A DNA stretch of 64,000 bases from assembly GCF_004208525.1 (NCBI RefSeq), contig NZ_SGIT01000001.1, positions 1,116,001 through 1,180,000 of the forward strand, written 5' to 3'. Positions within the stretch are counted from its first letter, which is position 1. Each line of letters starts with the position of its first letter. The notes under the pieces are model-generated. The model ran no database searches. It saw only the letters and a list, made by a program, of their open reading frames with translations, and was not told the DNA's origin. A program made the position numbers and the translations under genes. Of this stretch, positions 16,802 to 25,619 are shown in pieces. The stretch is from Sphingobacterium corticibacterium (GTDB lineage: Bacteria > Bacteroidota > Bacteroidia > Sphingobacteriales > Sphingobacteriaceae).

Positions 16802-18697
16802 CTATTTGGTGCGAAAGTTTAACAACTGATAAATTCTTTTTGCGATTTCGGTGTTATCCAGAAATCCCTGAAAAAGTTCTGCTCCTGGACCGTAAGACAT
16901 CAATGGTACAGGTATGCCCGTATGATCTGTTGTTGCAAAATTCCCTAACACGTGTCCCTTGTTTTTATCTGCATCTAAAAGAACCAAACCACCTGTTTCA
17001 TGATCAGAAGTGACCAAAACCAATGTCTCTCCGTTTGTATCCGCATATTGCAAGGCCTGCCCGACCATACGGTCAAAACTCAGGTATTCTGAGACGGTAA
17101 ACGGCAAAGAATTACTGTGCCCACCCCCGTCGATCTTCGCCCCCTCCACCATCAGAAAAAAGCCTTCATCGGCACTTCGTTTTTCCAAAAACGACACCGA
17201 TGGCTGAAAAACATCCTCGATCAGGCGATACGCCGTTTGCGTACTATTTTGATTCTCTTTAAGCTTATCCCACTCCCTATCGACCTTATCCTGAGCAAAT
17301 ACCAGCAAGCGATCGCTTTGCGACGGAGCAATATGCTCCGCTCCATAAACAACATCTATATTTTTTGTCCGCAGCTCCTTCATGAGTGCGCTATCTGCAT
17401 CAGCAAATACCCTGTGTTCTCCCCCGACCATTAACGATAATTTCGAATCCAGCAGCTGTCTGGCAATACTATCCGTATGATTTCTTTCGCTAACGTGTGC
17501 ATAAAAAGCAGACGGAGTAGCCCCTGTAATCCGGTCGTTCGATACAATACCACTTACCATTCCCATCTTTGCAATTTCGTCTGGTATATTACTTACCGGA
17601 CGCCCTGTGGTATCTACACCAATATAGCGATTCCGGGTCTTTACGCCTGTTGCCAAAGCACTCCCGCCAGCAGCGGAATCGGTATGATAATTATCTGTGG
17701 ATCCGGTAAAAAGGTATCCTGTATAAGACATATTCAATACGTTCAACTGTCCTCTATTAGCCATTGCCGCCGCCCAAAGTTGCGACAGGCCTGCGCCATC
17801 GCTGATCAGCAAGATGATGTTCTTAGGCCGTTCAATGGACGTATTTCTTTTTCGACGTGGCGTATACGGATCGTAAAACACCTCGTTCACGTAATTATTT
17901 TTCGGATACGTCTGCATAAATTCTGCTGCCGCCATCGGGCGATCGGTGTTAATGTAATCGACACCCATTTTAATCCACTCATACCAAGTTGTCTTGGTAT
18001 CGGGTGCCGCCCAAAACCTGAATTTCTTTCCAAGACGATGCACCGAATCTACCGTTGTTGTTACCTTTATGGAATCGTGGTACGTCAGTCTTCCTAGCCC
18101 ATTCCACTCGGAGAACTGCTTGAACGGCGCACTAAAAAGGCCAATTCTTTCCAGTTGCGAAGCCGTATATGTTTTACTTAATTCACCATCAAAAAAGAAA
18201 ACTTCATCATACAGATGAAACTCCTCCGGCTTCGGACGATTTCCACTAACGACAATTTTCACCGCTTTGGGATTATTCTTACTGTCAAACAGATCGCGGT
18301 ACGGTTTAATTTTCTTGGTTAACACGCGCAATACACTTGCTCCATCAGCTTTCGGATCAATCAAGAGCTGTAGCTGCCCGTTTTGAGGGTAAAGAAATCC
18401 ATCCGAGCTATTCGCAAACGCTTCCAATATCGGTTTTAAATACAAGCGGTCAAAAGTTTTTTCAGTCGCTATTTCGTCATATTCATGCGCGACGTAGAGT
18501 TCACCGTTTTTTAAGAACAGATCGACTTCAATTGATCCAAAGCCTAGTCCATACGCAAGTGCAAAAGGATGGTTTCTGGTATAATCATTATGAGAATGCA
18601 GATTGTGTAGGTAGTCCGTCGGCTTCACCTGTGCAAATGCCGGCACAGCGATCCAGATCGCCGCACCGAGAAGTGTTGAAAGAAAAGATTTTTTCAT
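16802..18697 (-). CDS. fusion of PLC-like phosphodiesterase and alkaline phosphatase
   Basis: A 631-residue exported enzyme with a signal peptide (about 1-23). Residues ~25-290 resemble the PI-PLC/GDPD TIM-barrel superfamily (LHSHNDY at 33-39, then SIEVDLF and VAHEYDE), as in AIM6-type proteins. Residues ~305-628 are an alkaline phosphatase: LLISDGAG supplies a metal aspartate, HTDSAAGGSALATG the nucleophile serine near 339, then TPSAFYAHV, MVEGAKIDGGGHSN, TSDHETGG and TDHTG supply the other ligands. The fusion could release head groups from phosphodiesters and then free phosphate. It follows the SusD gene by 48 bp in the same orientation, suggesting that phosphate esters are the cargo of that SusCD pair. 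Confidence 0.9.
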   Translation of the reverse strand: MKKSFLSTLLGAAIWIAVPAFAQVKPTDYLHNLHSHNDYTRNHPFALAYGLGFGSIEVDLFLKNGELYVAHEYDEIATEKTFDRLYLKPILEAFANSSDGFLYPQNGQLQLLIDPKADGASVLRVLTKKIKPYRDLFDSKNNPKAVKIVVSGNRPKPEEFHLYDEVFFFDGELSKTYTASQLERIGLFSAPFKQFSEWNGLGRLTYHDSIKVTTTVDSVHRLGKKFRFWAAPDTKTTWYEWIKMGVDYINTDRPMAAAEFMQTYPKNNYVNEVFYDPYTPRRKRNTSIERPKNIILLISDGAGLSQLWAAAMANRGQLNVLNMSYTGYLFTGSTDNYHTDSAAGGSALATGVKTRNRYIGVDTTGRPVSNIPDEIAKMGMVSGIVSNDRITGATPSAFYAHVSERNHTDSIARQLLDSKLSLMVGGEHRVFADADSALMKELRTKNIDVVYGAEHIAPSQSDRLLVFAQDKVDREWDKLKENQNSTQTAYRLIEDVFQPSVSFLEKRSADEGFFLMVEGAKIDGGGHSNSLPFTVSEYLSFDRMVGQALQYADTNGETLVLVTSDHETGGLVLLDADKNKGHVLGNFATTDHTGIPVPLMSYGPGAELFQGFLDNTEIAKRIYQLLNFRTK

Positions 18698-18745
18698 ACT
18701 ACATGCTATTAAATTTCATATTTATTTTACAACCGAACGTTTCGG

Positions 18746-20278
18746 TTAAGGTTGAAACCAAACCTTTACGTTGTGGTTTGGCATATTTCCTTCCATGTGC
18801 TCGTTTACCCACTCGATTAAACTAGGGTTATTCTGTTCGTTGTCGGAATATACATATCGAACCGGGATCGATGCCAACACCGACGGACCGGTCTTGATCT
18901 CAGGGATACCCGTACGGCGCCATGATGCCCAACCCTCGAAACCATTCAAAAAGCTGTCTATAAAATACTGCTCGGCAATCATGGTGAGCCCTTTTTCAGG
19001 CTGATACTGATTAACTGCACGCGCCCAGTATGCCTCCCGTTGGCTGTCACTAATATACGGATTCTGGATCTGCGGTTGGCTTCCCACCTGCTTCCATTTA
19101 TCAAAAGACGCATTGACAGCTTCCTGATAAACCTCCTCCACGTGTCCTGTCACGCCCATATCTCTTTGAATCGCTTCGGCCTTTAACAACAGCAACTCGC
19201 TATATGTCATGAGGAAAGCCCGGTTATCCCGCCTGATGCGACGACTTACCACAGAGAAATCACCCTCTTTAAGTCCGGTACGCTCATACAATTCTTGCTG
19301 TTCCGCAGAGCTTAATCCCGCAATCTGTCCTCGATATTCCAGTTCTTTGCTAGCGTCTGAAGCATTCGCCAGAAACGAATTCCTAGTGGGCGCCGCATAG
19401 ATGAAGAGCCGTGGATCCGCTCCATTCTCCAATAACCCGACCATCACATCGCTTACCCTTGCATTGTCTGAAAAGTCAACACCGCTGCCATCCGACGAAG
19501 GGTTTCGAATAAACCAAGCGTAAAAATCACTGGAATTATTATACACCAAGGTTGCGCCGTCGTCTACGTTAGCAAATACCGGATAGCGATTTGGATTATT
19601 GAATATCTCCGTGACGTGCTGAGCCACATCTTTCTTTGCCGACTGCCTCATCAGTATCCGTATCTTTAGCGTGTTTGCAAATTTACGCCACTTCTGTAGG
19701 TCGCCATTATACAATATATCCCGACTAACCGACACGCCTGCGGGTAGTTCAGCCAAAAGTTTATTGGCATGCTCAAGATCTTCCAACATTCTTTGATAAA
19801 CTTCTTCCTGAGCTTGAAACCTCGGAAATTCGAGTCCGTCGACATTCCCCATTCCCGCCTCATCATAAGGTATGTCCCCAAATACATCTGTCACCAGAGA
19901 GAGAATGTATACCTTATTGATATGCGCAAGGGCAAGGTATTCCGGTTGGTTGTTCTGCTCGGCCAAGAGTCTCATCTGATTCACATCCTTGATCAGGCGG
20001 ACGGCACCATTCCATTCCTCACGCCAACTAGCTCCCGTAAGATTAAAACGGCCGTCGGCTTCACTCGAACCACCCGGATAAGCCAGATGCTGCACATACT
20101 GCCCTGCTCTGCGACCACTTCCGACCATCGTATTTGCCCCACCGCTGATGACAGGCGGAAGCAACATCTCTACCGGCACGATCGCTGGGTTATTGGGATC
20201 GACATTAATATCTTCAAAATCACTGCATGACTGAAAAGCTAACACTGCTATAGCTAAACAAGCAAAATATTTTTTCAT
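18746..20278 (-). CDS. SusD/RagB-like lipoprotein (SusD-like_2 type)
   Basis: A 510-residue surface lipoprotein, lipobox ending at C18 (AFQSC) followed by SDFEDINVDPNNP, the typical opening of the family. The helical TPR core is seen in LALAHINKVYILSLVTDVFGDIPYDEA, and the C-terminal RRTGIPEI motif closes it. Such proteins cap a SusC transporter and bind its substrate. It lies 31 bp downstream of its SusC partner and upstream of the phosphodiesterase/phosphatase gene. Ligand specificity cannot be read from sequence, but the neighbour suggests phosphorylated compounds rather than neutral glycans. Confidence 0.92.
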   Translation of the reverse strand: MKKYFACLAIAVLAFQSCSDFEDINVDPNNPAIVPVEMLLPPVISGGANTMVGSGRRAGQYVQHLAYPGGSSEADGRFNLTGASWREEWNGAVRLIKDVNQMRLLAEQNNQPEYLALAHINKVYILSLVTDVFGDIPYDEAGMGNVDGLEFPRFQAQEEVYQRMLEDLEHANKLLAELPAGVSVSRDILYNGDLQKWRKFANTLKIRILMRQSAKKDVAQHVTEIFNNPNRYPVFANVDDGATLVYNNSSDFYAWFIRNPSSDGSGVDFSDNARVSDVMVGLLENGADPRLFIYAAPTRNSFLANASDASKELEYRGQIAGLSSAEQQELYERTGLKEGDFSVVSRRIRRDNRAFLMTYSELLLLKAEAIQRDMGVTGHVEEVYQEAVNASFDKWKQVGSQPQIQNPYISDSQREAYWARAVNQYQPEKGLTMIAEQYFIDSFLNGFEGWASWRRTGIPEIKTGPSVLASIPVRYVYSDNEQNNPSLIEWVNEHMEGNMPNHNVKVWFQP

Positions 20279-20309
20279 CTGTATATAATTTATTTTTTGC
20301 TACACTCCG

Positions 20310-23300
20310 TTAAAAAGCCACATTCACCGACATTCCAAAATTCCGCATAGAGGGCAATGACATGGCTTCTACCCCCACAAACTGACCATCGTATGCTGAC
20401 ACTTCCGGATCTATATGCGGCACATCAGACCACAGCATTAAGTTTCGGCCAATAAACGATACAGATGCCCCTTTTATCGCGGTACGCTGCAATAGGCGCT
20501 GTGGTAACCTATAGCTTATTTTGACTTCTCTTAACTTAAGGTATGATGCATCAAAAGTTGCTATACGGTCGTTGTTGTAATAGCTTCTCCAGTAATCCCT
20601 TACCGGAACGGCTATATTGTTAGGCTGCCCCGTACTAATATCGATACCTTCACCCGTAATCATTCCCGCACCATTTTCATCCCGGAAGGGTAGCGACTCG
20701 GGAAGACTTCCTGCATTTATGCCATCGATATATGTCCGTGAGTGGACCACACCACCTTTTTGACCGGCAAACAAGAAGCTGAGGTTCCAGTTTTTATACC
20801 GAAAATCATTGGCAATACTGCCGATCCATTTCGGATTAACGTTGCCAAGATAACCCCAATCGCCGTTTTCTTCCTGCGGAAATCCATTGTAATGTGTTAA
20901 CAGTCCATTGTCGTTATAAATTAAATAATCTCCATAAAGCGAACCCGAAGCCCCGTCCCCCTTTGTATTCTCGGTCCGGAGTTCCAACGAGGCCCAGCGT
21001 TCTAATTGGCGTATACGAGAGATACCTCTGTCTTCCGCAAGCGAAACTACCTTATTTCTATTGAAAGAATAGTTTATAAAGATATCCCAGGAAAAGTTAT
21101 CACTTCTTACCGGCGCACCGCTCAGCATAAGCTCCATTCCATGATTGGTCATCTCGCCCACGTTCATCAGCTTGGTATCATAACCCGCCGACGGATTGAG
21201 CGTTACCGGAATAATCAAATCTGTTGTCCTACTATTATAATAGGTAAGATCTAGTCCGAGACGGTTATTGAACAATCGGGAATCGAATCCAAATTCGTAA
21301 GACACCACTTTTTCTGGGCGGATGTTCTCATTCGGGTAGTTGTTATTATGGATGGCTACCGTCTCTCCTCCCCAACCTTGGGTCACCAAGAAATTAGGCA
21401 ACGTACGATAAGGCTCCAAATCTCTTCGTACCGAAGATGCAGCTCCCCGCAATTTCAGCATATTGAACTTTTCGCTCGTCCAGCCCAATAAATCCGATGC
21501 GATGACACTCAAGGAAGCAGAAGGATAAAAGTAGGAATTGTTCGCCTTGGGCAAGGCACTCGACCAATCGTTACGCCCTGTAACATCAAGATAGATCATA
21601 TCTCTGAATCCTATTTGAGCCGTTCCGTAAATAGAATTGATCCTTTTCTCCTGATACGTATTCCCAGCCAATAACGGTTCTCCATTATTGGTGAGGTTAT
21701 AGACATTTGGAATGGCTAAACGAGGGGCTATAGCGCCTAAGCGCTTCGACACCTGCGCCATCAGGTTTCCTCCTAACGAAGCATTGAAAGAAAAATCTGA
21801 ATGTATTTTTGGACTATAACTAAGGAGCATATCGTGGTTCGTTTCAATAAAATAGACGTCATCCTCCTGATAGTATCCATTTTTATACTGACTTGATGAG
21901 TTTGCATGTCGCATTGTCCGTTTATCATTATAAAAATCACGGCCCGACCGCAGCATGAGCTTCAGATCGGCACGAATGTCATACGTTGCTTTTACGTTGC
22001 CATATACACGGTCTCTATTATTCCCATTCAGATTTTCATAAGCCACGAAATAGGGGTTGTTCCATATCGTGCCGTTCATGTTAAAAATAGGAGAATGTTG
22101 TTCCGTTTGGCCACTTTCCGGCTTCCAATAATTCCGCAAAGAATTAATATCCAAATTTCTGGGCATATAGAGAAACATCCGCATCACGGATTCATCATTC
22201 TTAGCTCCGTAGCTCGCTCTGTTGTCACTTCCACTATTTACCCAGTTCATCGCCACATCCAACCGTAACTTTGGAATAATCTGATATCCTGCGTTTACAC
22301 CGAGTGAATTCCGGCGCAGGTCGGTGTTTGGCACCATTCCTGACTGCGACAAATTGGTATACGAAAAGCGGTAATTTAGTTTGTCGTTGCTATTCGCGAT
22401 AGAAAGGCTATTTGTAAAGGTCTTAGCAGTCTGCAGGAAGTCTTTTAATTGGTTACGATGTGCTACAAAAGGGGTTGCAATACGCTCGCCCGTCTGGGGA
22501 TCAACTGGAGAGTCCCATTGTTTGAGCAACTGGCCATTTAATGCCGGCCCCCAATTTTCCATAATGTTATCAAACTTACCAGCTTCTGTTCCCATGCCGT
22601 CCACATATTCATAAACCCCATAGCGTCCCTGGCCATATTCATATTGATAATCCGGCAATTTCAACGGTGTGCCGAAATCTACATGCGAATTAAAATTGAT
22701 TCCTACACCTTTAGCGCCCCGGCCGGATTTTGTCGTAATCAGTACCACACCATTAGATGCACGCGAACCATACAATGCCGCTGCATTCGGTCCTTTGAGC
22801 ACGGAAATACTTTCTATATCGTTCGGGTCAATTTCGCCTGCAGCATTTCCATAATCTACTTCACCTTCTCCTCCCGTAAAGTTAGGATTGTTGAAATCTT
22901 GTCGCCCCGTGAATGCACGGGTAGATTGTTCGTTGTTGTTACTAATCGGAATACCATCTACAACAAACAAAGGTGAATTGTTATAATTGTAGCCACTTAC
23001 GAAATTCTGTCCCCTGATCTGTATATTCGATGACGCCCCAATACCTCCCGAGGAATTTGTAATCTGCACACCCGCCACACGGCCGCTTAATGTATTCACC
23101 AGATTGGTCTCATGTGCCTCCTGTATCTTATCGCCCCCTACCTGTTGTACCGAAAAGCCAACCGATTTCGCTGCACGCGTAATACCAAGTGCGGTCACGA
23201 CCACTTCTTCCAGTTCGGAAGATTGCTCCGTTAAACGAACCAACAAAGAATTATTATCACCTGCGCTAACTAAATAATCCGTTTCTTCATGATTCTTATA

Positions 23301-23567
23301 GCCTACAAGTGTAAACACAATCGGATACTGTTGTCCGATCTGCAAATTATTCAATACGAAGACACCATTTTGATCAGACACTGTCCTTCTCACGCCCTCT
23401 TGGTTACGTTTGGTCGATACAGAAACGCCCGTCAGTGGGTTGCCTTCCTGATCGAGCACACGCCCCTTTACTTGTCCGCTCTGCTGTGCATACAAGCTGT
23501 CTATACTAAAAAACAGACAGGCTAACCACAGCCATGATAAATAAATAAAAAATCTGTTTGATTTCAT
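20310..23567 (-). CDS. SusC/RagA-like TonB-dependent outer-membrane transporter, no STN domain
   Basis: A 1085-residue 22-strand transporter. A signal peptide (about 1-28) is followed by a carboxypeptidase-D regulatory-like domain (about 33-120: GQVKGRVLDQEGNPLTGVSV). The TonB-box region EEVVVTALGITR and the plug (about 135-270, with IQIRG, PLFVVDGIPI and ISVLKGPNAAALYGSRASNGV) come next, then the barrel to the final MSVNVAF. There is no N-terminal STN signalling domain although an ECF sigma and FecR gene lie directly upstream. Energy comes from TonB-ExbBD encoded elsewhere. The gap to fecR is 35 bp and to susD 31 bp, so all are probably co-transcribed. Confidence 0.94.
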   Translation of the reverse strand: MKSNRFFIYLSWLWLACLFFSIDSLYAQQSGQVKGRVLDQEGNPLTGVSVSTKRNQEGVRRTVSDQNGVFVLNNLQIGQQYPIVFTLVGYKNHEETDYLVSAGDNNSLLVRLTEQSSELEEVVVTALGITRAAKSVGFSVQQVGGDKIQEAHETNLVNTLSGRVAGVQITNSSGGIGASSNIQIRGQNFVSGYNYNNSPLFVVDGIPISNNNEQSTRAFTGRQDFNNPNFTGGEGEVDYGNAAGEIDPNDIESISVLKGPNAAALYGSRASNGVVLITTKSGRGAKGVGINFNSHVDFGTPLKLPDYQYEYGQGRYGVYEYVDGMGTEAGKFDNIMENWGPALNGQLLKQWDSPVDPQTGERIATPFVAHRNQLKDFLQTAKTFTNSLSIANSNDKLNYRFSYTNLSQSGMVPNTDLRRNSLGVNAGYQIIPKLRLDVAMNWVNSGSDNRASYGAKNDESVMRMFLYMPRNLDINSLRNYWKPESGQTEQHSPIFNMNGTIWNNPYFVAYENLNGNNRDRVYGNVKATYDIRADLKLMLRSGRDFYNDKRTMRHANSSSQYKNGYYQEDDVYFIETNHDMLLSYSPKIHSDFSFNASLGGNLMAQVSKRLGAIAPRLAIPNVYNLTNNGEPLLAGNTYQEKRINSIYGTAQIGFRDMIYLDVTGRNDWSSALPKANNSYFYPSASLSVIASDLLGWTSEKFNMLKLRGAASSVRRDLEPYRTLPNFLVTQGWGGETVAIHNNNYPNENIRPEKVVSYEFGFDSRLFNNRLGLDLTYYNSRTTDLIIPVTLNPSAGYDTKLMNVGEMTNHGMELMLSGAPVRSDNFSWDIFINYSFNRNKVVSLAEDRGISRIRQLERWASLELRTENTKGDGASGSLYGDYLIYNDNGLLTHYNGFPQEENGDWGYLGNVNPKWIGSIANDFRYKNWNLSFLFAGQKGGVVHSRTYIDGINAGSLPESLPFRDENGAGMITGEGIDISTGQPNNIAVPVRDYWRSYYNNDRIATFDASYLKLREVKISYRLPQRLLQRTAIKGASVSFIGRNLMLWSDVPHIDPEVSAYDGQFVGVEAMSLPSMRNFGMSVNVAF

Positions 23568-23602
23568 GTGTTGATATTGTTTGGGTTTTACTTATTCGTC
23601 TA

Positions 23603-24709
23603 TTACTCTATTTCATTCGTATCCAGCTCTTGCTGAAGTTCAATTGGCTTCAACCGGATCACGATTTCGTCGCCATATCCCCAATCATGTTGCAGGTCAT
23701 TGACCAGGCAGATGGTGTGCAATATGGTTTGGAGATCGTCGTCTGCAGAAAACTCGCCTGTGAATGTTAAATTCCGAGGTACTGCTGTATCCATGACAAT
23801 AGCGGTGTTAAATTTGGTTGCGATCTGATGTAGTACGTACACCAAATTGCTTCTTTCAAAGCGAAGATTTTTTTGTAGGTGCGTGTCGCTATCAGCCACC
23901 CCTTGACGAAACCTATTCGATTGTGCGGCAACTTTAGGTTTTATCATCGGATTCCTTACTGCCGTTTTCAGCTTTTCGTCGATATTAAACATTTCTCCGG
24001 CCGCTAAATAGGTATCCTGTATATACATCCCAGCTGTCTTGGTAGAGCGGATTACGACCTTGCCGGATAATAGGTGCACCGTTGTCTTACCGATATTTCT
24101 ACCGTCAACGATAAATTCCGTACCAAGCGCTGTGGTAGAAAACCCATTGGTCGTGACCTCAAAAGGCAATGTAGTGTCGCGCTTCACGGTAAACTTCCCT
24201 TCACCTACAAGATGTATCTTCCGGTTCTGGATGGCGTAACCCCTATCATAACGTATCGCACTATAGGGCGATAGTACAACGGCAGATCCATCATCCAATA
24301 CATATCTTAACGAATCGTGCTGTGATGTAACCGCATAAGTCCGGTACGATGCCTCTGCCGTGTATCGCTTTTCGGGCAAGGCTTCCTCGGTATGGTCAAG
24401 CATATAGTAAAATCCGAACATAAAAAAGGTGAGAAACACGGCCGCTACCCCAATCCATCTATAAGGAGATAGTTGCCGAACAGGTGTTTGTATGCCTGTC
24501 CTGTTTCGGATTGCCTGCAGCAATTCGTCAGACCGTTCAGGACTGAGTAATTTCTGCCGATCACCCTCCTCCGTAAATTCTGTTTTTAGCTGTTCTTGTA
24601 AATCAGGCTGTTGCCGCTCTAATTTATCCAGTAAATTTTTCGCTTCCGTTTCTGTAAAGTCACCCTTCCAAAAAGCTTGGATGCTTTTCCGTGTTTTGTT
24701 TCCCATCAT
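23603..24709 (-). CDS. FecR-family anti-sigma factor
   Basis: A 368-residue inner-membrane regulator. The N-terminal ~85 residues are cytoplasmic and should hold the sigma factor. One membrane helix (about 86-106, WIGVAAVFLTFFMFGFYYML) follows, then a periplasmic FecR domain (LDDGSAVVLSPYSAIRY, TALGTEFIVDG, LLSGKVVIRS). The C-terminal DUF4974/STN-like part (about 285-355, NLVYVLHQIATKFNTAI) ends the protein. It sits about 100 bp downstream of its cognate ECF sigma gene and directly before susC. In the classical scheme it would receive a signal from the STN domain of the transporter, but this SusC lacks one, so another input or a separate transporter may be used. Confidence 0.88.
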   Translation of the reverse strand: MMGNKTRKSIQAFWKGDFTETEAKNLLDKLERQQPDLQEQLKTEFTEEGDRQKLLSPERSDELLQAIRNRTGIQTPVRQLSPYRWIGVAAVFLTFFMFGFYYMLDHTEEALPEKRYTAEASYRTYAVTSQHDSLRYVLDDGSAVVLSPYSAIRYDRGYAIQNRKIHLVGEGKFTVKRDTTLPFEVTTNGFSTTALGTEFIVDGRNIGKTTVHLLSGKVVIRSTKTAGMYIQDTYLAAGEMFNIDEKLKTAVRNPMIKPKVAAQSNRFRQGVADSDTHLQKNLRFERSNLVYVLHQIATKFNTAIVMDTAVPRNLTFTGEFSADDDLQTILHTICLVNDLQHDWGYGDEIVIRLKPIELQQELDTNEIE

Positions 24710-24809
24710 CTATAAATACGATGGGGAGTGTCTGGAGGCAATGGCCTAGTTGGTTAACAAATTATTACCAAAATATAAAAACAAAAACCAACACAGATTT
24801 TTCGTCTAC

Positions 24810-25424
24810 TTACATGTAAATACTTGCAGATAAAAGCAGCAGCACACCGTTTCCATAGGCATACGGGCTACTTGCCGCTACATATTGCTTAATGCTTTTA
24901 TTGGCTTGTTTAAGATATTCGGATACGGAATTCACCGATAGGTCCAACATTTCCGCTACGCGTTCCTTCGAATACCCCTCATAACGGCATAGGCGAAAAA
25001 CTTCTTTCTTACGAGGTGAAAGCTGACCAATAGCCTCTTCCAGTATCTGCAGTTGTTCTTGCATAATATCATCCTGCTCCTGCACATCCTCAATATCAAC
25101 ATAGCGCATATCGTAGTCCGCCACAAAATCAATATGCTCTCTCAATTTCTTTTTGAGAAAGTCCATGGATTTATTAAAACTAACGACGAAGAGCCAGCTC
25201 GCCACAGACTTATCTTTGTCTATCTTGTACCGATTTTGCCAAAGACTGAGAAAAACATCCTGTAAAATCTCCTGTGCATACTCCGGCACATGGACAATTT
25301 TAAGGATATTCAGGTATATCTTTTGGTGATGACGATGGTATATCAAAGTGAAAGAGGGTTCACTTCCATAGTTTAGCTGGACAACTTCTTCCGCTTCATT
25401 AAATAATTGCACCTTACGTTCCAT
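24810..25424 (-). CDS. ECF RNA polymerase sigma factor
   Basis: A 204-residue sigma-70 family protein of the Bacteroidota SusC-linked group. Region 2 is visible at FTLIYHRHHQKIYLNILKIV...EILQDVFLSLWQNR (about 25-70). Region 4 follows at LSPRKKEVFRLCRYEGYSKERVAEML with the recognition helix SVNSVSEYLKQA (about 135-185). The C-terminus ends in a hydrophobic tail (GVLLLLSASIYM) that could be a membrane-associating helix. The ATG at 25424 is chosen over an in-frame TTG at 25472 because a consensus -7 element at 25470-25477 would start transcription downstream of the TTG. It should direct transcription of the fecR-susCD-phosphatase unit. Confidence 0.88.
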   Translation of the reverse strand: MERKVQLFNEAEEVVQLNYGSEPSFTLIYHRHHQKIYLNILKIVHVPEYAQEILQDVFLSLWQNRYKIDKDKSVASWLFVVSFNKSMDFLKKKLREHIDFVADYDMRYVDIEDVQEQDDIMQEQLQILEEAIGQLSPRKKEVFRLCRYEGYSKERVAEMLDLSVNSVSEYLKQANKSIKQYVAASSPYAYGNGVLLLLSASIYM

Positions 25425-25469
25425 TGTTTTACGCCATTTTGGATCTCTTATAGATATCTTCGAGCGCAA

Positions 25470-25477
25470 CAAAATTA
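25470..25477 (-). promoter_or_regulatory. -7 element (TAnnTTTG) of the first ECF sigma gene
   Basis: Read on the minus strand, TAATTTTG matches the Bacteroidota -7 consensus exactly. Initiation a few bases downstream would leave a leader of about 40 nt before the ATG at 25424. No good -33 TTTG is seen at the usual spacing, so activity is only suggested. Confidence 0.4.
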
Positions 25478-25619
25478 TCCTTTTCAGGTTTCGACTTCAG
25501 GCTAAACCGTATTATATTATTGTTAATTCGATAAGAGAGCAACAGTTCCTTTTCTTTATTAAGGTCGGAATCTTACGATTTTTGTGTATTTTCAAACCGG
25601 AATTATTTTTTCTTACCAC

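Noticed and set aside
17477..18097. Long open frame antisense to the phospholipase/phosphatase fusion gene
   Set aside because: It lies wholly inside a well-supported gene on the other strand, and its translation has no family signature, so it is a shadow of that gene's codon pattern.
18731..18747. AACCGAA-CGT-TTCGGTT hairpin at the susD stop as a terminator
   Set aside because: Only seven base pairs, overlaps the stop codon and has no T run on the minus strand; the phosphatase gene just downstream seems to be co-transcribed.
25424..25472. TTG start at 25472 for the first ECF sigma factor
   Set aside because: A consensus -7 element covers this position, so transcription would start after it; the ATG at 25424 gives the normal length for the family.
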